Shown one piece after another: positions 1 to 8,426 of a stretch of DNA of 40,031 bases. Numbering within the stretch: the stretch's first letter is position 1; each line of letters begins with the position of its first letter. Made by a program: the position numbers and the translations under genes. The DNA is from Saprospiraceae bacterium (lineage in GTDB: Bacteria; Bacteroidota; Bacteroidia; Chitinophagales; Saprospiraceae), in assembly GCA_030728245.1 (NCBI GenBank), contig JANQZX010000029.1, positions 1 through 40,031 on the forward strand, in the 5' to 3' direction. The notes under the pieces were generated by a model, which saw only the letters and a list, made by a program, of their open reading frames with translations, was not told the origin of the DNA and did not search any database.

Positions 1-140
1 GTACATAATTCTAATAAATACGCCGCTCTGGAAACTTTTTCTGCTAATAACTCAATGGACAAAGCGTCTGATTCCAATTGATTTATTATGGCTTCAAGTT
101 CCGAATAAGCCTGCTCATAACTAATGTTATCATTATCCAT
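1..140 (-). CDS. xseB: Exodeoxyribonuclease VII small subunit (partial, 3' end outside window)
   Basis: The reverse strand from 140 reads ATG and then 46 codons without a stop to the window edge, beginning MDNDNISYEQAYSELEAIIN. The pattern of a short acidic start, YEqAy.eLe.I...Le, then an alternating hydrophobic helix (LSIELLAEKVSRAAYLL) is that of the XseB helical hairpin. The subunit joins XseA to form exonuclease VII, which degrades single-stranded DNA. It begins 15 bp after the xseA stop on the same strand, so it is the last visible gene of a three-gene operon. The family is usually about 60-80 residues, so roughly half is present. The identification rests mostly on position behind xseA plus the short helical pattern. 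Confidence 0.88.
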   Translation of the reverse strand, partial: MDNDNISYEQAYSELEAIINQLESDALSIELLAEKVSRAAYLLELC

Positions 141-155
141 TTTATTTGTTTAAGG

Positions 156-1397
156 TTATTTATCAATAATTATACTTCTGAAACTACCTTTTTCCCAAAT
201 AGTTTCAACTTCCATATTTGGCATGATGCTGTCATTTAATGGTTTATTACCAGGTAGTAGGTGTGTGATAGAAAATCCCCTTTTTAGCGTATTGGAGATA
301 GTGACAAGCCCAATTAATCGCTGCAAAAAGGATAATTTCACCTCTTCTTTTTTTAGTCTGTTGATAATTAAATTGGGTAAATATTGCTTAATATTTTGGA
401 GTTTAGTATTTGTTCTATCTATAACTCTCATAGGTCTTAAAGAAAGTTCATGTTGACATCTCAATAATTTTAGTTTTGATTGTTGCACCTTATATCTGGT
501 TTTGTCATTTATTTTCAGTACCATTTTTTGAATGGAGGCTTCAAAGTTTTGGTTATGGTAAAGCAGATACTCAGCTACGGCAGTCGGTGTTTTTAATGAA
601 ATACCTGCAACAATATCAGAGAGCGTTTCGTCCACTTCATGACCAATACCTGTAATGATTTTTATGGGGAAAGAGGAAATGGCACGGCAAATTTTTATAC
701 TATCAAATCCAGCCAAATCAAGTTTTGATCCACCACCTCTGAGAATAAGCACTACATCGAAAGCAGTATCAGCTTTTAATATTTCTGCAAGTTGAATGAG
801 AACGGTTTCTTCCACAAGATTCCCTTGAAGGGAAATAGGGAATAAAGTTAATGAGAAGGCATAATTCATTGAGTTTTCAGTAAGTTGATGAACAAAATCT
901 TGATAACCAGCTGCTTGTTCATTACTAAGTACGGCAATTCTTTGTATAACCGGAGCAAGTGGTATTAATTTATTGGGTTCATGTAACTTTTCGGTAAAAA
1001 TTAGTTTTTCAAGTTCCTGTCGCTGTTGAAATAATTTACCAAGAGTATAGGCAGGATCTATATCATCGATAACAAGTTTTAAACCATATCTCACATTAAA
1101 ATCTATCTGGACTAAAACCAGAATTTCCCGACCAATTTCAAGAAAACCTGTTATTGGTTCTGAAAGTTTGCCATTTAATTTCTGTAAAGTTCCCTGCCAG
1201 ATAACAGCACTTTGTTGTGCGATTATCTTGTCTGACTGACCTTCTTCTTTTTCAACCAATTCTAAATAAGCGATTCCCCGTACTATTTTGCAACCTGCTA
1301 TTTCCGCTTTAACCCAAATTTTATCTTGAAAATTGAGTGAAAGAACTCTTTTTATTAGGGTGCCTAAATCATATAGTGAAAAAATATTTGATTCCAT
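156..1397 (-). CDS. xseA: Exodeoxyribonuclease VII large subunit
   Basis: A 413-residue protein starting MESNIFSLYDLGTLIKRVLS. Residues about 1-110 form the OB-fold nucleic-acid-binding domain (the segment IWVKAEIAGCKIVRGIAYLEL). The catalytic part carries the family motifs: RIAVLSNEQAAGYQDFVHQL, the loop VVLILRGGGSKLDLAGFDS, and TGIGHEVDETLSDIVA followed by KTPTAVAEYL. It cuts single-stranded DNA in both directions as part of exonuclease VII. An in-frame GTG or similar start at 1484 would overlap the upstream gene by 59 bp and add a non-conserved leader, so the ATG at 1397 is preferred; it lies 28 bp after the upstream stop. The C-terminal coiled-coil region is present and the length is near the lower end for the family (about 400-450). 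Confidence 0.95.
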   Translation of the reverse strand: MESNIFSLYDLGTLIKRVLSLNFQDKIWVKAEIAGCKIVRGIAYLELVEKEEGQSDKIIAQQSAVIWQGTLQKLNGKLSEPITGFLEIGREILVLVQIDFNVRYGLKLVIDDIDPAYTLGKLFQQRQELEKLIFTEKLHEPNKLIPLAPVIQRIAVLSNEQAAGYQDFVHQLTENSMNYAFSLTLFPISLQGNLVEETVLIQLAEILKADTAFDVVLILRGGGSKLDLAGFDSIKICRAISSFPIKIITGIGHEVDETLSDIVAGISLKTPTAVAEYLLYHNQNFEASIQKMVLKINDKTRYKVQQSKLKLLRCQHELSLRPMRVIDRTNTKLQNIKQYLPNLIINRLKKEEVKLSFLQRLIGLVTISNTLKRGFSITHLLPGNKPLNDSIMPNMEVETIWEKGSFRSIIIDK

Positions 1398-1425
1398 TCT
1401 GTTGCATTTACTTAATGATAGAAAA

Positions 1426-2259
1426 TTAATTATTCTTCTTAATGAAAAGAATATTAGCGACTGGCCTTTCTCCTTCGGAATCAAATTTTTTGTTATCAGA
1501 AGGATGATTTACTATACCATTAAAATTAGTTGTGTTCAAAAAAAGTGTGGTTGATCCTCCTCCATCTAAATTAATGGCCTGTTGACAACCGCAAGATAAT
1601 AGGAATTGAGAAAGTTCATTTAGATTTAACCCTGAAGCTTCTTTATGTCTGCCATCGACGGCAACCAGCCATATTTCTTTTTCTCCTAAACAAATGGCAC
1701 TTCTTGGGTGCTTTAAGTCATTGAAGGGTCTTTTTTGAAGGGTATTTATTTGACTATTTTTTAAAAGTAATGGACCTGTAACTAATGCATCTTCAACCTT
1801 TTTTAGCATTGGAATACGATTTGGACCCTCTGTGGGTGAAATTTCACCTTTTCCATTTTCATAAATAACCAGCGCGTTGGCTCCTATTTCATTATCTATA
1901 GACAAAACATTAGGTTTATTTTCATGAATGACCTTTCCGTCAGAAACTAAAAACGAAACAGAACCACCCGCTTTCATATCAAAAAAACCACCGTTTATGG
2001 CAGCTAGAGCATTAGATTGTAAAGCAAAAGAACTGGTTTTTATCAAAGTATCTTTTGCAAAAGCAAGGTCTAATCTATACTTAGGGTATTTTGCTTTTAA
2101 AATTAAAATATATTGAGCTCCCCATTTTTCATGGGTACCTGACCAATGTTCCAGTTTTAGTCCCGCTTTTATTTTTTCAACTTTATTTTGGTTGAAATCC
2201 TGGGTAAATAAATACACAGGAAGTGAAATAAAAAGGCTGAATAAATACAAATATTTCAT
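1426..2259 (-). CDS. Secreted phosphodiester glycosidase family protein (NAGPA-like, DUF2233)
   Basis: 277 residues with an N-terminal signal peptide (KYLYLFSLFISLPVYLFTQ). The core shows the NAGPA/DUF2233 hallmarks: AAINGGFFDMKAGGS near residues 85-100, GPLLLKNSQ, a PRSAICLGEKEIWLVAVDGR segment, and near the C-terminus the glycine-rich LDGGGSTTLF. The animal relative removes GlcNAc from GlcNAc-phosphate diesters; bacterial members are thought to split phosphodiester glycosides in exopolysaccharides or teichoic-like polymers. The substrate here is unknown. It is the promoter-proximal gene of the operon with xseA and xseB, an association that is probably positional rather than functional. Two exact minus-strand -7 boxes lie upstream, at 2276-2283 and 2359-2366. 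Confidence 0.82.
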   Translation of the reverse strand: MKYLYLFSLFISLPVYLFTQDFNQNKVEKIKAGLKLEHWSGTHEKWGAQYILILKAKYPKYRLDLAFAKDTLIKTSSFALQSNALAAINGGFFDMKAGGSVSFLVSDGKVIHENKPNVLSIDNEIGANALVIYENGKGEISPTEGPNRIPMLKKVEDALVTGPLLLKNSQINTLQKRPFNDLKHPRSAICLGEKEIWLVAVDGRHKEASGLNLNELSQFLLSCGCQQAINLDGGGSTTLFLNTTNFNGIVNHPSDNKKFDSEGERPVANILFIKKNN

Positions 2260-2604
2260 GGATTAACTTTTTAGCCAAAAGTAGAAATTATAACAAGGAA
2301 TAATTTTCAAGGAAAATTTCATATTTCCTTTGGTTTGTATTCTCCTTCTTTTACCGTTCAAATATAATGATTTAAATGGATTACATTCGCTGTAATGCAG
2401 TAACTCTTATTTACAGAACTTTGGATTCATCTTATAAATGCTACTTATAATTTATTGGCATATAATAAGTTGATATTTTTTATTTTAATTTAATTGATAA
2501 TGAATTAGATAGAAATTATTGAAATATGTCTAAAAATGTTGTAAAATTAAACACGTCTAAACAATGGTAAAAAAGGGAGGTATTTGAAAAAATCTATTGC
2601 TGAG
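2260..2604. other. Gene-free region (387 bp in all, to 2647) between a minus-strand operon and the tRNA pair
   Basis: No convincing open reading frame is present. It holds the minus-strand -7 boxes for the phosphodiester glycosidase operon and, towards the right, the tRNA promoter. Two inverted repeats are visible: AAGGAAA at 2309-2315 with TTTCCTT at 2324-2330 (8-nt loop), and ATTACA at 2380-2385 with TGTAAT at 2391-2396 (5-nt loop). The first lies between the two -7 boxes and could fold in the longer leader or serve as an operator. From about 2460 to 2570 the sequence is very AT-rich and otherwise featureless. Confidence 0.6.
2276..2283 (-). promoter_or_regulatory. Bacteroidota -7 box for the glycosidase-xseA-xseB operon
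   Basis: On the reverse strand this reads TACTTTTG, an exact match to TAnnTTTG, 16 bp from the ATG at 2259, which implies a very short leader. I see no good -33 TTTG at 19-21 nt. A second exact box, TATATTTG on the reverse strand at 2359-2366, could start a leader about 80 nt longer that would include the AAGGAAA/TTTCCTT hairpin. Either or both may be used. Confidence 0.5.
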
Positions 2605-2635
2605 TTTCTTTTTTTGAATAAAGTCATTAGTTTTG
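2605..2635 (+). promoter_or_regulatory. Promoter of the tRNA-Val/tRNA-Pro transcript
   Basis: TAGTTTTG at 2628-2635 is an exact TAnnTTTG -7 box, preceded after a 19-nt spacer by TTTC (2605-2608), a near match to the -33 TTTG. Transcription would begin a few bases before the first tRNA nucleotide at 2648. Confidence 0.55.
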
Positions 2636-2647
2636 TATCAATGTTTA

Positions 2648-2722
2648 GGGTGATTAGCTCAGTTGGTTTAGAGCGCTGCTTTGACAGAGCAGAGGTCACT
2701 GGTTCGAATCCAGTATTACCCA
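2648..2722 (+). tRNA. tRNA-Val (anticodon GAC)
   Basis: A full cloverleaf can be drawn. The acceptor stem GGGTGAT pairs with ATTACCC with one G-T pair; the D stem is GCTC/GAGC; the anticodon stem CTGCT/AGCAG encloses the loop TTGACAG, giving anticodon GAC; the T stem ACTGG/CCAGT encloses TTCGAAT. The discriminator base is A. CCA is not encoded (the sequence continues CGAG). It lies 6 bp upstream of a tRNA-Pro and shares its promoter and terminator. Confidence 0.96.
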
Positions 2723-2728
2723 CGAGAA

Positions 2729-2802
<74 letters not shown>

Positions 2803-2811
2803 CCCAATAAG

Positions 2812-2835
2812 AGGCAATCTTCGGATTGCCTTTTT
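2812..2835 (+). terminator. UUCG-capped intrinsic terminator of the tRNA transcript
   Basis: AGGCAATC (2812-2819), loop TTCG (2820-2823) and GATTGCCT (2824-2831) form a perfect 8-bp stem closed by the very stable C(UUCG)G tetraloop, followed at once by a run of T (2831-2835). It starts 10 bp after the tRNA-Pro. Confidence 0.9.
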
Positions 2836-2842
2836 CAATTAT

Positions 2843-2883
2843 ATGAAGGAAACCTTCATGCAGTCGCTGAAGGTTTCTTTCAT
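2843..2883. terminator. Second hairpin between the tRNA genes and the convergent Asp-box gene
   Basis: ATGAAGGAAACCTTCA at 2843-2858 pairs with TGAAGGTTTCTTTCAT at 2868-2883 over 16 bp (one G-T pair) around a 9-nt loop. It sits just downstream of the tRNA terminator and just beyond the stop of the convergent gene ending at 2901, so it probably terminates that gene or acts in both directions. Neither flank has a long T run, so its efficiency is uncertain. Confidence 0.6.
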
Positions 2884-2900
2884 TATAATTATTTGAAAAA

Positions 2901-5900
2901 TTAATTGGTCGCCAAATATTGCAATGTGGCTTCCAATTTTTCAATAGCCAAAATAGAATGCGGTGTTGGTCTCGCATCAGCAGTTTGTAAAATATGAAGC
3001 ATAAATAGAAATTTTTCTTGTAAGCCTACCACTGTTTCTTTTTCATTGGAAGTTTCATAAATACTTCCATATAATATGTCCCCGCCGCCAGGTGAACCAG
3101 TACCTCTCTTTCTTTTTAATGCTGTAATGGTCTCAACGGACAGACTGGAAGATTTAATTTTTTCATCTAAGGATTCTCTGATGTCTTGCAGTTTATGGTA
3201 AGCCTGGTAGCAAATCAATGCGTATTTGGTTTGCAGGTTCAAATCTTCTTCGCTTATATCCACACGAGGATCCATTTTAACATTGATCGTTTTTTCCATC
3301 ACAAAACCATCTATATTTAATTTGACTTTGTAATAACCAGGATGAACAAATGGTCCATCAGGTCCTGCCGGGGTGTTTTTATACACTGCAGCGATGGCAT
3401 AACCTCTTTGAGTTCCCTTGGGTGGTGCATACCTTATATCCCATACAAATCGGTGAGGTCCTTTAGAGGTTTGTAGTTTCTGGGTTGGTCTAAACCAATA
3501 CGTTGGATACCCCAATGTATTGGTATCTATTTTTTCAGTCACCTCAGCAGAGGAAAATTTCCTTATCAGGTTGCCTTGAGAATCAGAAATCTCAATGGTA
3601 ACCAGTCTTGCATTTTCCCCCAGATTATAATCTATAATGGCGCCATCTGGTGGATTTTTTCCTGTTGGTTCTTCTGGTGGCAATGGAGTATCGGAAAACA
3701 TATTCCAACGAACTCTAAAGGACTGACTAGGTTTATATAAAAAATCATTATTGATCGCCTTTTTTATTTCCCTGAGGGATGCAATATCATCTAAAATCCA
3801 AATGGATCTGCCATGCGTGCCAATGACCAGGTCATTTTCATGGATTACCAGATCACGAATAGAAGTAGCAGGCATATTTAACCTGAGAGATTGCCAGTTT
3901 TCGCCATCATCAGCAGAAAAATAAACTTCGTTTTCAGTACCGGCAAATAATAATCCTGGTTGTTTTGGATCCTCTCTTACCGCATTAACGGGCTGCTTTG
4001 ACATACCTTTCGTAATTAAAGTCCAGGTTTTTCCACCATCCTTCGTTTTATAAATATATGGGGTAAGGTCATCTAATCTGAAGGCATTTACTGAAATATA
4101 GGCAGTGTTTTTATCAAAATGACTGGCATCAATTTGAGAAATTTTATGCCAGGAACGAAGGGTAGGCGGAGTAACATTTTGCCATGATTTTCCCCCATCT
4201 TTGGTTATATGAATCAGGCCATCGTCAGTTCCCGCCCAGATGATATTTGCATCAAGAGGGGAAGGTCCTACGGAGTAAATGACCCCTCTTTGGGGCATTT
4301 CGTTTAGTTCTGGTGTTTTAAAAACACCTATGTTATCTGGAATATCCAGTTTATTTCTGGATAAATCAGGACTTATTATTTCCCAATGGTAACCACCATC
4401 CAATGTTTTCCACAATTTATTGGTACCAAAAAGTAACATTTTCGGATTAGCGGGATGAAAAAGCAAGGGCATAGTTCGAAGAACCCTGTGTTGTCCTGTT
4501 CTAAGATTTTCGGGACCTACATATTGTGTTTGCCCCGTTTTTTTATTAAATTTTAATACCCTTCCCCCATAGATTATGTCAGGATTTAGAGGATCGGGAG
4601 CAACATAGGCATATTCATCGGCACCAACGCCGTACCAATCGCGGAAAGAAATTTGTCCTCCATTTCCCCGACTGGCAACGCCTATAGCACCACTTTCCTG
4701 TTGACCACCATATACATGGTAAGGAAACTGATTATCAGTAGTAACATGATAAAGTTGAGCGGTGGGTTGATTATACCAGGAACTCCATGTTTTTCCACCA
4801 TTAACCGTAATTACTGCCCCCTGATCTGCTGCGAAAATCATAATATCAGGCTGAAGTGGATTTATCCATATACGATGATAATCATCTCCCCCAGGCGCGC
4901 CTTTGATAGAAAACCAGTTTTTACCTCCATCAGTTGATTTATAGGCAGCTACATTGGCAATGAACAAAATTTCAGGATGATTAGGGTGCACTTTAATTTC
5001 CGCAAAATCGCTACCTCGCCCCCACGTTCTTGGATCCCGGCTTACTAAACTCCAATTTTCACCGGCATCTTTACTTTGGTAAATTCCACCGTTATTTTTT
5101 GCATCTACGGTAGCATACATTTGATTCGTATTACTGGGTGCAAAACAAATGCCAATTCTACCAAGTCCATCGGTAGCTCCAGGTAATCCTTGTAATATAG
5201 GTTTCCACGTTTCTCCACCATCAACAGACTTGAAAAGACCACTGTGGGCACCTGAAAAATTTCCATTTTCCCAGGGACCTTCTCTATGCTCCCATAAGCT
5301 GGCAAAAAGTATGTTTGGATTAGATGGATTATATTCAACTTGAATGGCCCCAGTATTTTCATTAATGAATAACACTTTTTTCCATGTTTTTCCGCCGTCC
5401 TGAGTTCTAAACACGCCCCTTTCAGCATTGGCTCCGTAAGGATGGCCTAAACCAGCAACAAATACTTCCTTTGGATCAGTGGGGTGAACAATAATTCTTC
5501 CCACTTGCTGAATGTCTTTCAAGCCCAGATGGGTCCAGGTTGAGCCTCCGTCTTCTGATTTATAAATTCCATCTCCAACGCTTAAATCCGGACGATGAAG
5601 ACCCTCACCTGTGCCAACATAAATAATTTCAGGATTTGTTGAAGAAACGGCAATATCACCAATAGATCCCGTCGGCATTTTATCAAAAATGGGAAGCCAG
5701 GTTCTACCATAGTCATCTGTTTTCCACACACCTCCATTATTTACTCCTATAAAAAAGACGTTTGGCTGAGTGGGTATACCTACTGCACCAACGGTTCTTC
5801 CCGCCCGAAATGGACCTATCATTCTATATTCAAGATGTTGATAATGAATGGGTGGAATAGACTGAGCATGCAGATTACACCCAATCAAATGAAGTATTAA

Positions 5901-5939
5901 AAAACAATACAAAAAAGTATAAAAACGCATATAGTTCAA
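2901..5939 (-). CDS. Secreted Asp-box (BNR/VPS10-sortilin-like) repeat protein
   Basis: A 1012-residue exported protein. The N-terminus is hydrophobic and ends either in a lipobox (LIGC, about residues 18-21) or in a signal peptidase I site after HAQ, so it is either a lipoprotein or a secreted protein. At least ten Asp-box turns of the type S/T-x-D-G-G-x-T-W are spread over about residues 70-720, for instance KSEDGGSTW, RTQDGGKTW, KSVDGGETW, KTLDGGYHW and KTKDGGKTW. These indicate one or two beta-propellers like those of sortilin/VPS10 and BNR glycosidase-like proteins. The last 250 residues look like a beta-sandwich plus helical tail. Such proteins are common in Bacteroidota; their substrates are mostly unknown. 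The start may be the Met at 5939 or the one at 5930. Confidence 0.85.
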   Translation of the reverse strand: MNYMRFYTFLYCFLILHLIGCNLHAQSIPPIHYQHLEYRMIGPFRAGRTVGAVGIPTQPNVFFIGVNNGGVWKTDDYGRTWLPIFDKMPTGSIGDIAVSSTNPEIIYVGTGEGLHRPDLSVGDGIYKSEDGGSTWTHLGLKDIQQVGRIIVHPTDPKEVFVAGLGHPYGANAERGVFRTQDGGKTWKKVLFINENTGAIQVEYNPSNPNILFASLWEHREGPWENGNFSGAHSGLFKSVDGGETWKPILQGLPGATDGLGRIGICFAPSNTNQMYATVDAKNNGGIYQSKDAGENWSLVSRDPRTWGRGSDFAEIKVHPNHPEILFIANVAAYKSTDGGKNWFSIKGAPGGDDYHRIWINPLQPDIMIFAADQGAVITVNGGKTWSSWYNQPTAQLYHVTTDNQFPYHVYGGQQESGAIGVASRGNGGQISFRDWYGVGADEYAYVAPDPLNPDIIYGGRVLKFNKKTGQTQYVGPENLRTGQHRVLRTMPLLFHPANPKMLLFGTNKLWKTLDGGYHWEIISPDLSRNKLDIPDNIGVFKTPELNEMPQRGVIYSVGPSPLDANIIWAGTDDGLIHITKDGGKSWQNVTPPTLRSWHKISQIDASHFDKNTAYISVNAFRLDDLTPYIYKTKDGGKTWTLITKGMSKQPVNAVREDPKQPGLLFAGTENEVYFSADDGENWQSLRLNMPATSIRDLVIHENDLVIGTHGRSIWILDDIASLREIKKAINNDFLYKPSQSFRVRWNMFSDTPLPPEEPTGKNPPDGAIIDYNLGENARLVTIEISDSQGNLIRKFSSAEVTEKIDTNTLGYPTYWFRPTQKLQTSKGPHRFVWDIRYAPPKGTQRGYAIAAVYKNTPAGPDGPFVHPGYYKVKLNIDGFVMEKTINVKMDPRVDISEEDLNLQTKYALICYQAYHKLQDIRESLDEKIKSSSLSVETITALKRKRGTGSPGGGDILYGSIYETSNEKETVVGLQEKFLFMLHILQTADARPTPHSILAIEKLEATLQYLATN

Positions 5940-6116
5940 ATTTGATGATCAAAATATAAATTTAAGGTAAGACTTTTTACATTTACCTAGATCTAATTGA
6001 GTAAATTAACTTGAAATGTTAATGGAAACAAGGTATCTAACTTTTAAAATCAGGACTCAAGTTAAAGTAGTTCTGATAAACCTTTGCTTTATTTGGTTTG
6101 TTAAGGCAATAAAAAA

Positions 6117-6569
6117 ATGGCAATGAACTGGGAAACTGTAATATTAGAGGCTAAAAAAATAAGAGAAAAGAAAGACATTAAGGTAGTTAAGTCAGACATT
6201 GAATGGAAAGAAATTTTATCTCCTGAGGTGTACCAGATTACCAGAAAAAAAGGCACAGAGAGGCCATTTTCCAATCAAATGTGTAGTTCATTTGAAGCTG
6301 GAAAATATGAATGCGTCTGCTGTGGAACCACCTTGTTTGATGCTGAAGAGAAATTTGAAAGTGGCACTGGTTGGCCATCTTTTACTAAACCTGTGGAAGA
6401 CAATGCTGTAGTTTATAATATGGATAATAGTTTTGGTCATCAGCGGATTGAAGTTTGTTGCGGAACGTGTGATTCGCATCTTGGTCATGTTTTTCCTGAT
6501 GGTCCAAAACCAACACGTCTTCGATTTTGTATTAACACTTTATCATTAAAAAAGGTTACTAATAAATAA
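6117..6569 (+). CDS. msrB: Peptide-methionine (R)-S-oxide reductase
   Basis: 150 residues matching MsrB along its whole length. Visible are the two zinc-binding CxxC pairs (CVCC near residue 63 and CGTC near 118), the fold motif SGTGWPSFTKPV, the segment DSHLGHVFPDGP, and RFCINT, whose Cys is the catalytic residue that attacks methionine-R-sulfoxide. It repairs oxidised methionine in proteins using thioredoxin. No signal peptide is present, so it is cytoplasmic. ATG codons at 6117 and 6123 are both possible starts. The 177 bp upstream contain only imperfect -7 boxes, for example TAGTTCTG at 6068-6075. It stands alone, 54 bp before the helicase gene, which has its own -7 box. Confidence 0.95.
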   Translation: MAMNWETVILEAKKIREKKDIKVVKSDIEWKEILSPEVYQITRKKGTERPFSNQMCSSFEAGKYECVCCGTTLFDAEEKFESGTGWPSFTKPVEDNAVVYNMDNSFGHQRIEVCCGTCDSHLGHVFPDGPKPTRLRFCINTLSLKKVTNK

Positions 6570-6594
6570 AAGCGTATTTTAATTAAATAAGACG

Positions 6595-6602
6595 TACCTT
6601 TG
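6595..6602 (+). promoter_or_regulatory. -7 box of the DEAD-box helicase gene
   Basis: TACCTTTG is an exact TAnnTTTG match 21 bp before the helicase ATG. No clear -33 TTTG is seen at the usual spacing. Confidence 0.55.
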
Positions 6603-6623
6603 CGGCTTAATTAAAAATAATAC

Positions 6624-8399
6624 ATGAGTTCATTTTCAGACCTGGGTCTTTCACCACAATTACTTGTCTCTATTGAAGGACTTGGTTACAAACAACCAAC
6701 CTTAATCCAGGAAAAAGTTATTCCTTTTCTGCTTTCAGGAAAAGAAGATTTAGTCGCTTTGGCTCAAACCGGTACGGGAAAAACAGCCGCTTTTGGACTA
6801 CCATTAATTGATTTAGTTGATGCGGGTCAATTTTGTGTTCAAGGGCTTATATTAGCTCCAACCAGAGAGCTTTGTTTACAAATAACCGGTGATTTAAATC
6901 GCTTTCTTGGCGAAGAACCGCACCTAAATATAGTGGCTGTTTATGGAGGTGCAAGCATCCAGGAACAAGTTAGAGCCTTAAAAAGAAATGCACATATCGT
7001 TGTAGCCACGCCAGGTAGATTAGTAGATCTGTTAGACAGAAGAGCTATCAAACTAGACGATATCAAGATTTTAGTCCTTGATGAGGCTGATGAGATGTTA
7101 AATATGGGTTTTCAAGAAGATCTTGATTCCATTATTTCTTCTTGTAGTTCGTCGAGAAATACGTGGCTATTTTCAGCAACCATGCCAAATTCTGTTAGAA
7201 ATCTAGCGAGAAATTACATGGTAAAACCTGTTGAAATTCAAGCAGGAGAGAAAAATTCGGGTAACGTTAACATCGAACATCGCTACTGTATCGTTCAGGA
7301 AAAAGATAAATATGCCGCATTGAAACGTTTACTGGATTTTAATCCTTCCATTTATGCGCTTATTTTTTGTCGTACAAGAATGGATACTCAGGACGTTGCC
7401 GATAACTTGATGAAAGACGGTTACACTTCTGGTGCGCTTCACGGTGACATGGATCAGAAGCAGCGCGAAAAAATCATGGATAAGTTCAGGAATAGGGCAC
7501 TTCGTATTCTCGTAGCAACAGACGTTGCTGCAAGAGGTTTGGATGTCAGTGGGCTTACACACGTAATTCACATGAATATTCCTGATGAACTTCCATTTTA
7601 TACCCATAGAAGTGGTAGAACGGGTAGAGCAGGGGAGAAAGGGGTTTCTATTGCTCTGGTAACCAATAGAGACGCTTACAAAATTAGAAATATTGAAAGT
7701 TTATCTAAAATACACTTCCGTCCTTTCCCCGTTCCCAGTGGTCAGGAAGTTTGTCAACAACAACTTCTTGAGCTTTTAAGAAGGGTAAAAGAGGTTGAAT
7801 TAAATGACGATGAACTGGATACTTTCTTACCTGACGTTTTACATTTCTTAAAAGATATGTCAAGGGAAGATTTGATCAAAAGATTTGCTTCTTTAGAGTT
7901 TAACAGGTTCTTAGAGTATTATAGAAATGCACCGGATTTAAATCCTGTCTCAAGAGATAGAGACAGAGGTGATAGAGACAGAGGTGACAGAGACAGAAGA
8001 CAATCTTCATCCTCTTACGGTAATTCATCATCCTCAGAAGGTAGAAATAGTAGTGTGCCAATGTCTAGTTTCGTTTTGAATCTTGGTTCAAAAGACAATC
8101 TGGACAAAGGCGGTCTTTTAAGAATTATCTGTGAGGCAGGGGGTATTCACAAAAGTAAAGTTGGTCGTATTGTAACCGGTAATGTTACCTCGACGCTTGA
8201 ATTACCTATGGATACTTTTATTCAGATTCAAAAGAAAATTGCAAAGACAAGATTTCGCGGCAGGCCACTCGTTCTTGAGCAAGCCAGGGCAAAACAAGAT
8301 GGTGGAGACTTTGCCAGGAAGTTTGCAGATGGTGAAGACAAGCCAGAAAAGAAAAAAAAACTTCGTGATAAATTAACTATAGTCCAGGATCTTCAGTAA
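6624..8399 (+). CDS. DEAD-box ATP-dependent RNA helicase (DeaD/CsdA-like)
   Basis: 591 residues. The helicase core has the Q-motif region (FSDLGLSPQLL, PTLIQ), motif I AQTGTGKT (47-54), PTREL, ATPGR, motif II DEAD (153-156), motif III SAT, and in the second RecA domain ARGLDVSGLTHVIHMNIPD and HRSGRTGRAG. A linker of DRDRG repeats (about 445-459) and serines leads to a domain near residues 480-560 (FVLNLGSKDNLDKGGLLRII) that resembles the DbpA/DeaD RNA-binding domain. A lysine-rich tail follows. Such helicases unwind short RNA duplexes in ribosome assembly, mRNA decay and cold adaptation. The gene converges on the LytTR regulator, ending 8 bp before it, with a shared hairpin. Confidence 0.93.
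   Translation: MSSFSDLGLSPQLLVSIEGLGYKQPTLIQEKVIPFLLSGKEDLVALAQTGTGKTAAFGLPLIDLVDAGQFCVQGLILAPTRELCLQITGDLNRFLGEEPHLNIVAVYGGASIQEQVRALKRNAHIVVATPGRLVDLLDRRAIKLDDIKILVLDEADEMLNMGFQEDLDSIISSCSSSRNTWLFSATMPNSVRNLARNYMVKPVEIQAGEKNSGNVNIEHRYCIVQEKDKYAALKRLLDFNPSIYALIFCRTRMDTQDVADNLMKDGYTSGALHGDMDQKQREKIMDKFRNRALRILVATDVAARGLDVSGLTHVIHMNIPDELPFYTHRSGRTGRAGEKGVSIALVTNRDAYKIRNIESLSKIHFRPFPVPSGQEVCQQQLLELLRRVKEVELNDDELDTFLPDVLHFLKDMSREDLIKRFASLEFNRFLEYYRNAPDLNPVSRDRDRGDRDRGDRDRRQSSSSYGNSSSSEGRNSSVPMSSFVLNLGSKDNLDKGGLLRIICEAGGIHKSKVGRIVTGNVTSTLELPMDTFIQIQKKIAKTRFRGRPLVLEQARAKQDGGDFARKFADGEDKPEKKKKLRDKLTIVQDLQ
7956..8000 (+). repeat. 15-bp in-frame tandem repeat in the helicase linker
   Basis: GATAGAGACAGAGGT occurs at 7956-7970 and again exactly at 7971-7985; a third, degenerate copy fills 7986-8000. 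Each unit encodes D-R-D-R-G. Because the unit is a multiple of three, copy-number changes would lengthen or shorten the basic/acidic linker without breaking the frame. Confidence 0.85.
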
Positions 8400-8402
8400 A
8401 GT

Positions 8403-8426
8403 AAATACTAGTAACCTAGTATTTTT
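8403..8426. terminator. Hairpin shared by the convergent helicase and LytTR genes
   Basis: AAATACTAG (8403-8411) pairs with CTAGTATTT (8416-8424) around a TAAC loop and runs into a T tract ending at 8426 on the plus strand. It follows the helicase stop by 3 bp and includes the stop and last codons of the opposing LytTR gene, so one arm is both terminator and coding sequence. The stem is AT-rich and therefore moderate in strength. Confidence 0.6.

Noticed and set aside
5105-5428. Open frame of 107 codons within the Asp-box gene, on the same strand in another frame
   Set aside because: It lies wholly inside a gene with strong domain evidence and has no recognisable motif; it is a frame shadow.
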